The notes under the pieces are model-generated. The model was given only the letters and a program-made list of their open reading frames with translations, did not search any database and had not been told where the DNA came from. Both the position numbers and the translations under genes were made by a program. A stretch of DNA of 64,000 nucleotides, taken from positions 62,001 to 126,000 of the forward strand of contig NZ_BMYY01000003.1 of assembly GCF_014652515.1 (NCBI RefSeq), in the 5' to 3' direction. This DNA comes from Bacterioplanes sanyensis. Lineage in GTDB: Bacteria > Pseudomonadota > Gammaproteobacteria > Pseudomonadales > Oceanobacteraceae. Shown here in pieces: positions 39,799 to 47,861 of this stretch. Each line of letters begins with the position of its first letter. Within the stretch, counting starts at the first letter, position 1.

Positions 39799-39817
39799 CC
39801 GATCATCGATCAGCAAT

Positions 39818-40186
39818 ATGTATCATTTTGTTATGCCTAGTGTTGTTGTAAGCAAGAAAGACGAAGTGATCTTCCGCGGTCTGTGTGATCAGGTGTCTCC
39901 CTTGGGTTTTCAATGTGAGTTGCCGTTATCAGCATTGGATGCTTTTCGTGACGACTGTGGTCGTTATTGCACCTTTGACGTGGCAGTGACGCTCTCCGGC
40001 CCTCATGGTCGGGTGACCATCGACGGAGAAGTCGGCGTGCATGGCTTGCATCGCTGTTCGCAAGATTGCTGTCGGGTAACGTTTCGCTATGTGCGCCTGT
40101 CGGGTGAGAATCGTCGTTTGATGGCTGAGCAGCTGGCGCCGGAGCAAGACGCCGATAATGTTGCTTGGCTAGGCCGCCGAGCTTAA
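39818..40186 (+). CDS. Hypothetical protein, possible degenerate PilZ-like domain
   Basis: About 122 residues (start uncertain: ATG 39818 or 39833, neither with a clear ribosome-binding site). The strand pattern with DQVSPLGFQCELP resembles the second PilZ motif region (D.S..G), and a late ADNVAWLGRRA tail follows. The RxxxR motif is missing, so c-di-GMP binding would not be expected. Three close Cys residues (RCSQDCC) are unusual. Its 3' end overlaps the convergent YigZ gene by 18 bases. Confidence 0.55.
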   Translation: MYHFVMPSVVVSKKDEVIFRGLCDQVSPLGFQCELPLSALDAFRDDCGRYCTFDVAVTLSGPHGRVTIDGEVGVHGLHRCSQDCCRVTFRYVRLSGENRRLMAEQLAPEQDADNVAWLGRRA

Positions 40187-40765
40187 CTGCATTTGATGCA
40201 GCTGGCAGTAATGCGTCAGTGCTTCTTCGTGGTGCACGGGTAGCTCCACCTGCATGACCACCTTATCTGGCCGATATTGGCAATCCAGCACCTGTGCCTG
40301 GTGCGATTCTAGCTCCCGACGCAAACCAGACTCTTGAGCAAACGCCAGTTCAATCTGGTGCTGCGTGGTGGGTACGATGGCGCTGAGTGACAGTGATGCG
40401 ATCAACTGTTGCACAGCGCCGGAATAGGCCCGTTGCAGTCCACCCGTTCCCAGTTTAGTGCCGCCAAAGTAGCGCACGACAAACACTGCGTAATCGACCA
40501 GGTTGTGGTGGCGCAAAACGTTCAGCATCGGCATGCCTGCCGTACCGCCTGGCTCGCCGTCATCCGAATAACCCTCCTCTGGCCGATTGCCTGTGCCACA
40601 GCGAAACGCCCAGCAAACATGGCTGGCTTTATTGTGTTGTTGCTGCAGTTGAGACAGGTGCCGCTCGAAATCCGCTTTCGACGCAATCACCACGCCCAAG
40701 GCGATAAAGCGGCTGCGTTTGACCTCAAGCTCGCTGTGGCCGTCGTGTGCTCGGTATTGGGTCAT
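40169..40765 (-). CDS. yigZ: YigZ/IMPACT family protein
   Basis: 198 residues. N-terminal IMPACT (UPF0029) domain with KRSRFIALGVVI, HVCWAFRCG, YSDDGEPGGTAGMPML and VVRYFGGTKLGTGGL, and a smaller C-terminal ferredoxin-like domain. The eukaryotic relative regulates GCN2 and the bacterial protein is thought to bind nucleic acid or ribosomes; the precise role is not established. It overlaps the upstream rRNA methyltransferase gene by 4 bases and ends the transcript. Confidence 0.93.
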   Translation of the reverse strand: MTQYRAHDGHSELEVKRSRFIALGVVIASKADFERHLSQLQQQHNKASHVCWAFRCGTGNRPEEGYSDDGEPGGTAGMPMLNVLRHHNLVDYAVFVVRYFGGTKLGTGGLQRAYSGAVQQLIASLSLSAIVPTTQHQIELAFAQESGLRRELESHQAQVLDCQYRPDKVVMQVELPVHHEEALTHYCQLHQMQLSSAA

Positions 40766-41835
40766 GGCTGGCAGTCATAAATCGTGAATTTATCGGCTCC
40801 GTGCGCTAGGACCTGGCGGAACAAGCGGTTGAGCATCGGGCGATAAGCCAGGTGGCGGTTCGCGACCACCAGTAAGCGCCCATCGTCGGCTAACACAGAC
40901 TTGGCTTGCTCAAACATGCGCAAAGCCAGATTGGTGAGCTGTTTGTGGCCATCGTGAAACGGTGGATTGCAAACAATGCCAGCGTACGGCCCGGGGGTGT
41001 TTTCGCAGCTGTCGCCATGTTGGCAATCGACGGTTAATCCCAGTCGTTGTGCGTTGGCTTGTGCTGATAGAACGGCGCTCAAAGAGTCGTCTGTTAAAGT
41101 GAAGTTGCTGTCAGGCCAGCGCTGTTTGAGCGTTAAACCCAGTAAACCGTTGCCGCAGCCTAAGTCCAGCCAATGACCTGAGTGATCAGGTTGCTCAGCG
41201 AGGTGGTTCAACAGTGCGCGTCCACCTCGATCTTCTCGCTGGCGCGAAAACACCAGCGGCAGTGCCTGCAGGCCAAGGCCGTCAGCGCTGGTATAGCCTT
41301 GCCAAAGTGTCAGCTCTTGGCAGGTGTTGGGTGCTAGCTGCACGCTTACTGCTCGAGCCTTACGTTGCACCTTGTGTTGCTGATAGCTGGCGCAGTGCTG
41401 CTCAAGCCAGTTGAGCCAAGCGACGGGGATGTGCTTGGCCGGGCCGGCCAAGTGAATGGCAGCATCAGGACCGAGATGCTGCCAGCACCACTGCAAATAG
41501 CGCAGCAGTGCATCAAAGCTTTTAGGGAACTTGATCAAAGCCTGAGCCCTGTCGCTCCGAGCATCGCCACTTTCCAGCCATGTGATGTTGGGGCGGTTGC
41601 TGTGGGGCCAGTTGCGCTGCAGTGCATGCTGGGCGCAGGCGCTGTCGAGCACGCTGGTCGCTAGGGGGCCGAGGGCGCAGGTGATCGCGCCATGGCGATC
41701 ATTGAACACGACTGCGTTGCCGTCGCCTTTGAGTTGCAGCAAATACTCGTCGCTGCTGTCCCAGGGCAGGGAAACGTGTTCAGGCAGTGGAGGGTAACAG
41801 CTCAGTTCAAGCTGGTTGTATGGCCAAACGGGCAT
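40762..41835 (-). CDS. rlmG: RlmG/RsmC-type rRNA (guanine-N2) methyltransferase
   Basis: SAM-dependent methyltransferase of 357 residues with the duplicated architecture of this group: an N-terminal inactive half and a catalytic C-terminal half with WLDLGCGNGLLGL (SAM site) and the base-flipping motif CNPPFHDGH. The segment VVANRHLAYRPMLNRLF is closer to RlmG (23S m2G1835) than to RsmC (16S m2G1207) as I remember the two. Overlaps yigZ by 4 bases and its start touches the small basic gene upstream. Confidence 0.82.
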   Translation of the reverse strand: MPVWPYNQLELSCYPPLPEHVSLPWDSSDEYLLQLKGDGNAVVFNDRHGAITCALGPLATSVLDSACAQHALQRNWPHSNRPNITWLESGDARSDRAQALIKFPKSFDALLRYLQWCWQHLGPDAAIHLAGPAKHIPVAWLNWLEQHCASYQQHKVQRKARAVSVQLAPNTCQELTLWQGYTSADGLGLQALPLVFSRQREDRGGRALLNHLAEQPDHSGHWLDLGCGNGLLGLTLKQRWPDSNFTLTDDSLSAVLSAQANAQRLGLTVDCQHGDSCENTPGPYAGIVCNPPFHDGHKQLTNLALRMFEQAKSVLADDGRLLVVANRHLAYRPMLNRLFRQVLAHGADKFTIYDCQP

Positions 41836-42149
41836 CAGTAAATGTCGTTGAAGTCTTGTTTATCCAGCTCTGACAAGAGATCGCGCGGTGCATCGTCACG
41901 CTTCTTGCTGGTCTCTCGCTGAGTGTCGGTCTCGGTTTGCGCTGCTGGCTTGGCAGCCGTTCGTTGCTGCTGCTCTTTTGCCTCAGGGTTTTGCTCCAGA
42001 AACTTTTCATACACAGACTGGTTGCGTCGGCCCTTAACGCGCTTGCCGACTTGGCGGTCGTTTCCCAAGCTGCGCTTAAGCTTGGCGCGATTACCGGTTT
42101 TGACGTTGTGAATGCGCTTTAAAGAGCGGGTTTTCTTTTTGCGTGTCAT
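41835..42149 (-). CDS. Small basic protein, unknown
   Basis: 104 residues beginning MTRKKKTRSLKRIHN, strongly basic in the first 55 residues, then a Gln/Ala/Thr-rich disordered stretch and an acidic end (DLLSELDKQDFNDIY). The composition suggests binding to RNA or ribosomes, in the manner of the GTPase-activating protein YihI, but similarity is too weak to call. The start at 42149 is the only one without implausible sequence; the frame extends 60 codons upstream. It shares one base with the rRNA methyltransferase start and is divergent from the DUF4062 gene. Confidence 0.65.
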   Translation of the reverse strand: MTRKKKTRSLKRIHNVKTGNRAKLKRSLGNDRQVGKRVKGRRNQSVYEKFLEQNPEAKEQQQRTAAKPAAQTETDTQRETSKKRDDAPRDLLSELDKQDFNDIY

Positions 42150-42318
42150 GCCTTGGCTTCTGGGATGTGAAAGATCGGCTATTGTAGCGGATAGCGTCGC
42201 CACTGTAATCTGGCGTAATGCAGGCGCTGTCTTTCTTGGAAGGCGCTGGTATAGTGGTGCCGCCGTTACCGGGCTATTGCTCCTTGCCCGGGTGATCGTA
42301 AGGAACAGGAATTCGTCA

Positions 42319-43224
42319 ATGCCAGACAATGCTATTCAGTTGGTTTATCTCGCCTCAACCGCTGGTAATCTCAGCCTTGAGCGGGGTGAAATCAAACGCT
42401 GTTTGGCCACTCAAGGTGTGCAAGATGTTGGTCTGGTCTTTGATCCTGAAGGCACCCCATACGACTGGAACTTGGTGCGCCGCCAGATCGAGTTGGCAGA
42501 TGGTTTTATCCTGCTGTTAGGTGACAGCTATGGCCCCATGGCGCCCACAGGCATCAGCTATTTACATCGCGAGTATGTGCATGCTTTAAGCCTCAATAAG
42601 CCCATTATGGCGTTTGTCCGCACTTTAGATGGGCCAGAAACGGAAGAGCAGCGACGCTTGTCTGGTTTTCATGACATTATTCGTCAGCAAACGCCCATGA
42701 AGCGCTGGCACTTACGTGATGAGTTGCTCTCGCACGTGCGCACGGCATTGCCGGGCTTCAGTACCCAGCTGGGCAGTGGCTGGTGCCCTGTAGGCAGCGA
42801 GTCAGTAGCCGTTAACGCCGCTACCATTCCACATGAACAAGAAGTCGCAGTTAAAACCCCGCCGCGCCAGCGCCTAGTAGCCAGGCAAACCATCAGTTTG
42901 CATGTCGTGGCAGATGTGTATCAGGCCGGCAACTGCAGTCGTGAAGAGTTGATGTTGCCAGCGCGCCTCGATCAGCTATTAGCCAGTTTGAAGCGCTTGC
43001 TTCAGACCGGTGCCAGTGAAGATCGGCTGCGCTCTCATTTAGACAGCCTCATTGCGGGCACCGTGAGTGAACGTTTATTGCAACGTCACCCTGAAGCGCA
43101 TGCGGTCGATGATGTGCGCCTTAGTCGCGGGCAGTTCCAGCAGATTCTCAAACTGTGGCAGCAACAGGGGGCTGTTAAGCGGGGTGACCAAGGCGGTCGT
43201 ATCATCTGGCGAGATGCGCGCTGA
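42319..43224 (+). CDS. DUF4062 (TIR-like) domain protein
   Basis: 301 residues. Residues 7-100 match DUF4062, a TIR-related fold: QLVYLASTAGNLSLERGEI, GLVFDPEGTPYDW, the LADGFILLLGDSYGPM strand and ISYLHREYVHALSLNKPI, with Glu85 where the family has the T-E-x-E-Y motif. A variable linker (about 145-190) leads to a C-terminal part with a helix pair and a winged-helix-like end (LSRGQFQQILKLWQQQGAV). In other bacteria DUF4062 is often joined to NTPase or sensor modules, sometimes in defence genes; none is present here. ATG 42319 follows AAGGAACAGG, and TATAGT at 42250-42255 is a possible -10. Confidence 0.75.
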   Translation: MPDNAIQLVYLASTAGNLSLERGEIKRCLATQGVQDVGLVFDPEGTPYDWNLVRRQIELADGFILLLGDSYGPMAPTGISYLHREYVHALSLNKPIMAFVRTLDGPETEEQRRLSGFHDIIRQQTPMKRWHLRDELLSHVRTALPGFSTQLGSGWCPVGSESVAVNAATIPHEQEVAVKTPPRQRLVARQTISLHVVADVYQAGNCSREELMLPARLDQLLASLKRLLQTGASEDRLRSHLDSLIAGTVSERLLQRHPEAHAVDDVRLSRGQFQQILKLWQQQGAVKRGDQGGRIIWRDAR

Positions 43225-43232
43225 GTCTTCGC

Positions 43233-43640
43233 CTACAGGTTGTCTAACAGGTTTTGCTTGCGCTCCCACTCTGTTCTCATGCTGTCACAAACGGTATTGC
43301 ATAAATCGAACACGAACGGCGCGCCGATGGAAAAATACGCCAGGTTGCCTTGCTGGCGCCGCTTCACCAAGCCGTGTGTGCGTAATGTCGACAAATGCTT
43401 GGATACATTAGGCTGAGATGCCTCCGTCGCCTGCACCAACTCAGTCACTGATTTTTCACCCCCTTGAAGCTGATGCAAAATGCGCAGCCTCATTGGATCC
43501 GCCAGCAGGCGAAAACGCTGTGCGATCAGCTCCAGCATTTCATCAGATAGGGGGGCAGCGGTGTCTTTGCTGGTATTGTGCGCACGCAAAACGTCGATAG
43601 TTGTGTCCACCGTTTGTTCTCTTTTGTGATTCATATTCAA
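43233..43640 (-). CDS. ArsR-family transcriptional regulator
   Basis: 135 residues, winged-helix repressor: RFRLLADPMRLRILHQLQGG, TELVQATEASQPNVSKHLS as recognition helix, and RQQGNLAYFSIG as the wing. The ELCVCD metal motif of ArsR/SmtB is absent (it reads ELVQAT). Two close cysteines, LCNTVCD in the last helix, could sense thiol stress or sulfide but not by the known SqrR pairing. It is divergent from apbE, with which it may share an operator. Confidence 0.87.
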   Translation of the reverse strand: MNMNHKREQTVDTTIDVLRAHNTSKDTAAPLSDEMLELIAQRFRLLADPMRLRILHQLQGGEKSVTELVQATEASQPNVSKHLSTLRTHGLVKRRQQGNLAYFSIGAPFVFDLCNTVCDSMRTEWERKQNLLDNL

Positions 43641-43658
43641 CCTCGATTCTAGCTTAAA

Positions 43659-43685
43659 TAACCAAATGACAATACGGTTATGGTT
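43659..43685. promoter_or_regulatory. Possible ArsR operator in the arsR/apbE gap
   Basis: TAACC (43659-43663) and GGTTA (43676-43680) are inverted, with a second nested pair AACCA (43660-43664)/TGGTT (43681-43685). It lies about 20-45 bases before the regulator start and 120 bases before apbE. Confidence 0.3.
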
Positions 43686-43803
43686 GGGCTGCTTAGATCA
43701 TTTGTTTATGCACTTAGTCCGTCGTGGCCAGCTTGACCATCCTCTACTGGCCAGCCTTGCCTGCCAGTCGTTATACTGCGCGCCATTTCAGGAGAGTCTC
43801 CCC

Positions 43804-44832
43804 ATGAGTCGAGTGTTTGCAGCAACGCTGGTGCTGCTGTCTATGTTTTTATTGGCGTGTAGCCAAGCACCAGAACAACGTGTCGAGCGCATCAGTGGTC
43901 CAACCATGGGCACCAGCTATCACATATCCATAGTGGCGCAGGGCTCAGTTGATTTGTCGGCCTTGCAGGCCCAGGTGGATCAGCGCTTGCGGGCAATCAA
44001 TCGCTCAATGTCCACCTATGACCCAAGCTCTGAGTTGTCACTGCTAAACCAGCGCCAGCAAGGCGGTGAAGCGCAAGTCAGTGATGACCTTGCCGAAGTG
44101 TTGGCCATGGCGCTACAGGTGAACCAGCAAAGTGAGGGCGCTTTTGATGTCACCGTAGGGCCTTTGGTCAATCGCTGGGGGTTTGGCCCGGAGCAGCGTC
44201 GTGAGCCGCCAGCGGCAGACGAAATCGCAGCGATTCGCGCGCAGCTGGGTATGGACAAGTTAACCCTCGAAGGCAACCGACTCATCACTCAGGTGCCTCT
44301 ATACATTGACTTATCTGCGGTAGCCAAGGGTTGGGCGGTGGATGAAATCGGCAACCTGTTGGCCGAGCAAGGTTTTGCCAACTACCTAGTTGAGATTGGC
44401 GGTGAGATTCGAGCTCAGGGTCAAAAGCCCGATGGCACCCATTGGCGTATCGCGATTGAGCGCCCAGATTTGGGGCTGGAACGCGAGCCACAGCTGATCG
44501 TCGAGTTGCAAGATTTGGGGCTGGCGACATCGGGTGACTACCGCAACTATTATGAAGTGGATGGCCAGCGTGTATCGCACACCATCGACCCAGTCACCGG
44601 CATGCCCATTACTCACAAGCTGGCATCTGTTAGTGTGATACATGAGTCGACGGGCATGGCCGATGCGTGGGCGACCGCGCTCAATGTTGTCGGTCCAGAG
44701 CGCGCCTTGTCGTTGGCAACCCAGTACGATCTGGCCATCTATATGATCGTGCGTGATGGCCAGCAATACGCTGAGCTGATGTCGCCGGCATTTGAACATT
44801 GGTTGGAAGCGCAAGCTTCTGGGAGTAAATGA
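43804..44832 (+). CDS. apbE: FAD:protein FMN transferase (ApbE), lipoprotein
   Basis: Attaches FMN covalently to Thr of NqrB, NqrC and RnfD/G-type proteins in the periplasm. The 342-residue protein has a lipobox FLLAC (Cys19) and the ApbE fold: MGTSYHISIV, SELSLLNQ, VGPLVNRWGFGP, AVAKGWAVDEI, the SVSVIHESTGMADAWATALNV metal region. ATG 43804 is preceded by AGGAGAG. It overlaps nqrM by 4 bases. The expected nqrABCDEF genes are not upstream; an ArsR gene is. Confidence 0.94.
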   Translation: MSRVFAATLVLLSMFLLACSQAPEQRVERISGPTMGTSYHISIVAQGSVDLSALQAQVDQRLRAINRSMSTYDPSSELSLLNQRQQGGEAQVSDDLAEVLAMALQVNQQSEGAFDVTVGPLVNRWGFGPEQRREPPAADEIAAIRAQLGMDKLTLEGNRLITQVPLYIDLSAVAKGWAVDEIGNLLAEQGFANYLVEIGGEIRAQGQKPDGTHWRIAIERPDLGLEREPQLIVELQDLGLATSGDYRNYYEVDGQRVSHTIDPVTGMPITHKLASVSVIHESTGMADAWATALNVVGPERALSLATQYDLAIYMIVRDGQQYAELMSPAFEHWLEAQASGSK

Positions 44833-45065
44833 TGAATACCTTTCTTGTAGTTTTAGGCGTCATGCTGGTGATTGTTGCCGGTATGGCGGTCGGTGTTATT
44901 TTGGGGCGTAAGCCATTGTCAGGTTCGTGTGGCGGCATGAGCGCTGTTGGTTTAGACGGTGCATGCGATATTTGTGGCGGCGATCCTAAAAAATGTGAGG
45001 AAGAAAACGAGCAAGCCGCTCAGGCATCGTCACAGGCTCAGTTTTACGATGCGACTAAGCGCTAA
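44829..45065 (+). CDS. nqrM: Na+-translocating NQR maturation factor NqrM
   Basis: 78 residues: one N-terminal membrane helix (about 3-26) and four conserved cysteines (C34, C46, C49, C56 in [26 protein letters not shown]), as in the DUF539 protein needed to insert the Fe centre between NqrD and NqrE. ATG 44829 and ATG 44832 are adjacent; the first overlaps the apbE stop. With apbE, this pair strongly implies an Na+-NQR complex elsewhere in the genome. Confidence 0.92.
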   Translation: MMNTFLVVLGVMLVIVAGMAVGVILGRKPLSGSCGGMSAVGLDGACDICGGDPKKCEEENEQAAQASSQAQFYDATKR

Positions 45066-45133
45066 TCAGCATTACTAAGGGCCTTGTCTACAATGACAGG
45101 TGTCTAACAGACGTAACAGGAATGGAGAAAAGC

Positions 45134-46525
45134 ATGGCAGATTATCACTACGACGTCGTTATCATCGGTGCCGGCCCAGCGGGCGAAGGGGCAGCGATGA
45201 ATGCGGCCAAAAATGGCAAAAAGGTCGCGATCGTCGAGGATAAGCAAATGGTTGGCGGTAATTGCACCCATTGGGGCACGATTCCGTCTAAAGCCCTGCG
45301 TCATGCGGTGAAGCAGATCATCTCATTTAACACCAACCCAATGTTTCGTGAGATAGGCGAGCCGCGCTGGTTCTCCTTTCCGCAGGTGTTAAAAAATGCT
45401 GAGCGCGTCATTTCTAAGCAAGTTAAGTTGCGCACCGAGTTTTATGGTCGCAATCGTATCAGCGTCTACACCGGCCAAGCGCGCTTTGCCGATGCGCACA
45501 CGGTGGATGTATACACCGGCACTCAAAGCAACACTCGACTGCATGCCGAGCAGGTGGTGATTGCCACTGGTTCAAGCCCTTGGCGGCCGAAAAACATCGA
45601 CTTTAACCATCCACGCATCTACGACTCAGATACCATTTTGCAGCTTGAGCACACGCCGCGCACCATGATTATTTACGGTGCTGGCGTGATTGGCTGCGAA
45701 TACGCGTCCATTTTCTCGGGCTTAGGCGTCAAGGTGGATTTGATTCACCCTGGCGATCGCTTGCTCAATTTCCTCGATGACGAAATCTCCGACGCGCTGA
45801 GCTATCACTTGCGCGATAAAGGCGCACTGATTCGCCATAACGAGCAGTTTGACTCGGTGCAAAGCAATGAGCGCTACGTCACCATGACCATGGCATCGGG
45901 CAAAAAGGTCAAGGCAGATGCCTTCTTGTGGGCTGCGGGCCGCAGTGGCAACACCAGTCATTTAGGCTTAGAGAGCATTGGTTTAACAACCAACAGTCGT
46001 GGTCAGCTTGAAGTCGATAAAGAGTACCGCACGGCAGTAGAGAACATTTACGCCGTCGGCGACGTGATCGGCTGGCCGTCGCTGGCGTCCGCCGCATACG
46101 ACCAAGGGCGTGCTGCCGCCGCGCAGATTTCTGCACCCGAGGATTTCAACTTCGTAGACTCGGTGCCGACGGGCATTTACACCATTCCAGAAATCAGCTC
46201 GGTGGGTAAAACCGAGCGCCAGCTGACGGAAGAAAAAGTCCCCTACGAAGTGGGTCAGGCCTTCTTTAAAAACATCGCTCGCGCTCAAATCACGGCCGAA
46301 GGCGTCGGCATGTTGAAAATCCTATTTCACCGCCAGACGTTGCAGATTCTGGGCATTCACTGCTTTGGTGACCAAGCGGCAGAAATCGTGCACATTGGCC
46401 AGGCCATCATGGAGCAACCCGGTGAGGGCAATACACTGAAGTACTTTGTGAATACCACCTTTAACTACCCAACCATGGCAGAAGCCTATCGGGTGGCGGC
46501 GCTGAACGGTTTAAACCGCTTATAA
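45134..46525 (+). CDS. sthA: Soluble pyridine nucleotide transhydrogenase
   Basis: Cytoplasmic flavoprotein moving reducing equivalents between NADPH and NAD. The 463-residue protein has the FAD motif [17 protein letters not shown], the family-specific [15 protein letters not shown] (only one of the two redox cysteines of related disulfide reductases is present, as expected for SthA), the NAD domain [16 protein letters not shown] and a C-terminal dimerisation domain ending GLNRL. Start ATG 45134 has GGAG six bases upstream; the ATG at 45122 has none. apbE-nqrM-sth is the same order as in P. aeruginosa as I remember it. Confidence 0.95.
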   Translation: MADYHYDVVIIGAGPAGEGAAMNAAKNGKKVAIVEDKQMVGGNCTHWGTIPSKALRHAVKQIISFNTNPMFREIGEPRWFSFPQVLKNAERVISKQVKLRTEFYGRNRISVYTGQARFADAHTVDVYTGTQSNTRLHAEQVVIATGSSPWRPKNIDFNHPRIYDSDTILQLEHTPRTMIIYGAGVIGCEYASIFSGLGVKVDLIHPGDRLLNFLDDEISDALSYHLRDKGALIRHNEQFDSVQSNERYVTMTMASGKKVKADAFLWAAGRSGNTSHLGLESIGLTTNSRGQLEVDKEYRTAVENIYAVGDVIGWPSLASAAYDQGRAAAAQISAPEDFNFVDSVPTGIYTIPEISSVGKTERQLTEEKVPYEVGQAFFKNIARAQITAEGVGMLKILFHRQTLQILGIHCFGDQAAEIVHIGQAIMEQPGEGNTLKYFVNTTFNYPTMAEAYRVAALNGLNRL

Positions 46526-46549
46526 GCAGGCATTTAGGGTGCTGTGAAG

Positions 46550-46573
46550 AAGGCCGCGAATGCGGCCTTTTTT
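46550..46573. terminator. Intrinsic terminator after sthA
   Basis: AAGGCCGC, loop GAAT, GCGGCCTTTTTT. It stands between the convergent sthA and Tus-like genes. Confidence 0.85.
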
Positions 46574-46583
46574 ATTAAGCTCG

Positions 46584-47414
46584 CTACTGGTAGCCGTAAA
46601 CGCGCAGACTGGGCAGCAGCAGTTCATCGCTTAAGCGGCGATCCCCGCGGCTTTGACGGGTGCGCCCCGAGGGTGGCTCTGGCGTTATCTGGTTAAACGC
46701 CGGTAGGCCGCTGCCGTCATCAATAAAGATCAATGGCAGCGATACGCTCATCGCTTTGCGCTCACCATCCGGATACAGCAAGTTGGCGCGCATAATGGGG
46801 GCTAAATCCTGCACCTGCGCCAGGCGTGTGCCAGGTCTTAGGTTGCCCAATGTCTGCAGCTGCATCTGAATATGGGTTTTGTGCTCGCCCAAGGCCAGCA
46901 GCTGCTCTTCAGCTTGCTGGATCGTTAATTGTTTGATGCTGCGACCGTGGGCATACCAACTAAAACCGACTTTTTTCGGCTTTTGCGGCAGTAATGGCAG
47001 TTGGCGATAGCACTGCTTTAAATGCAAGCGCGCTAAGCCAGTGCCTTTTAAGTGCTCCCGCAGCTGGCTATGACGCTGCGCCAGCTGGCCTTGCAGGGCA
47101 GGCCAATCGGTTTGCTGTTGTTGGCGATATTGGCGCACGCTGTGCTGCAAGGCTTGTTTGCTGTCGTTAACTTGCTGGCAGTGCTCAAACTGCGCTGGGC
47201 TGACGGCCATTAAGCCGATGTCTGTACGTGTGACGCGGCCATCCTGGCCTTGTTGATACCACACATCTTGTAACGCTTGGCAAATAGTGCCAAGCGCCTG
47301 GTCTGGCTCGTGACCCAATAGCCAGTGGCGTGGCGGGTGTTGCTGCAAGCTGCGGCAAAGGCATTGCAGATCGCTGATGAGCTGATCGTAGTGGGCGACA
47401 ATGTCTTGAATCAT
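46584..47414 (-). CDS. tus: Divergent Tus family protein (DNA replication terminus site-binding protein)
   Basis: 276 residues. The central and C-terminal parts align with E. coli Tus as I remember it: LHLKQCYRQLPLLPQKPKKV/FSWYAHGRSIKQL matches the Tus stretch with FGW and IIKNL; PIMRANLLYPDGERK and VSLPLIFIDDGSGLPAFNQI match the PIARVWYKGDQKQ and PLIALINRDNGAGVPDV blocks; and DELLLPSLRVYGYQ matches LIIPRLHLYV. The N-terminal 125 residues are helical and dissimilar. Tus binds Ter sites and blocks forks from one side. Gene context is unusual: it is the last gene of a tal-TerB-family operon, 6 bases after its neighbour. I saw no clear Ter site. Confidence 0.72.
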   Translation of the reverse strand: MIQDIVAHYDQLISDLQCLCRSLQQHPPRHWLLGHEPDQALGTICQALQDVWYQQGQDGRVTRTDIGLMAVSPAQFEHCQQVNDSKQALQHSVRQYRQQQQTDWPALQGQLAQRHSQLREHLKGTGLARLHLKQCYRQLPLLPQKPKKVGFSWYAHGRSIKQLTIQQAEEQLLALGEHKTHIQMQLQTLGNLRPGTRLAQVQDLAPIMRANLLYPDGERKAMSVSLPLIFIDDGSGLPAFNQITPEPPSGRTRQSRGDRRLSDELLLPSLRVYGYQ

Positions 47415-47420
47415 GCTCGG

Positions 47421-47861
47421 TTACTGCTGCTCACGGGCCTGAATCTTGGCACGAATAAACTCGCTGTGAGGCATGTAGAGCAGTTCAGCAATGCGCCGGA
47501 TCATGTGCTCTTCATAGCGATCGATGCCATCGCTAACGTAGGCTAAACGCCACAACTGGCAGAGCAGTTGAAACTTGTCCTCGCTGCTCAGGTGCTGGTG
47601 CAGCAATTCCGTGAACTGAAATAAGTCATTGGCTTGCTCGGATGTTTGACGGGCGTCCTGCAGCAACAGCTGGGCTTCTGCTGCGCTTAGCCCCAAATGC
47701 TGGGTGGCGATGTCACGAAAGGCGGCTTCTTCAGCTTCGTCGATGTGATGGTCGGCGCGCATGATTTCCACCAGCAACACTGCTGTAGCCTTTTCCAGCG
47801 TGTGTTGCGGTTGTTGTTGGATTTGCTCGGGCGCAAACCAGTCGAGAATGGCTTTGATCAT
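47421..47861 (-). CDS. TerB-family (tellurite resistance fold) protein
   Basis: 146 residues, all-helical. The TerB fold is marked by [24 protein letters not shown] and [23 protein letters not shown], each with the acidic D-G/H-x-D/E motif that binds metal. Single-domain TerB proteins are found in many genomes without ter operons and their role is not known. The name is unrelated to Ter replication sites. Start overlaps the tal stop by 4 bases. Confidence 0.88.
   Translation of the reverse strand: MIKAILDWFAPEQIQQQPQHTLEKATAVLLVEIMRADHHIDEAEEAAFRDIATQHLGLSAAEAQLLLQDARQTSEQANDLFQFTELLHQHLSSEDKFQLLCQLWRLAYVSDGIDRYEEHMIRRIAELLYMPHSEFIRAKIQAREQQ

Noticed and set aside
47421-47861. Calling the TerB-family gene a tellurite resistance gene linked to the Tus-like gene
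   Set aside because: Only the fold is shared with TerB; no terA, terC, terD or terZ genes are present, and the name similarity to Ter sites is coincidental.
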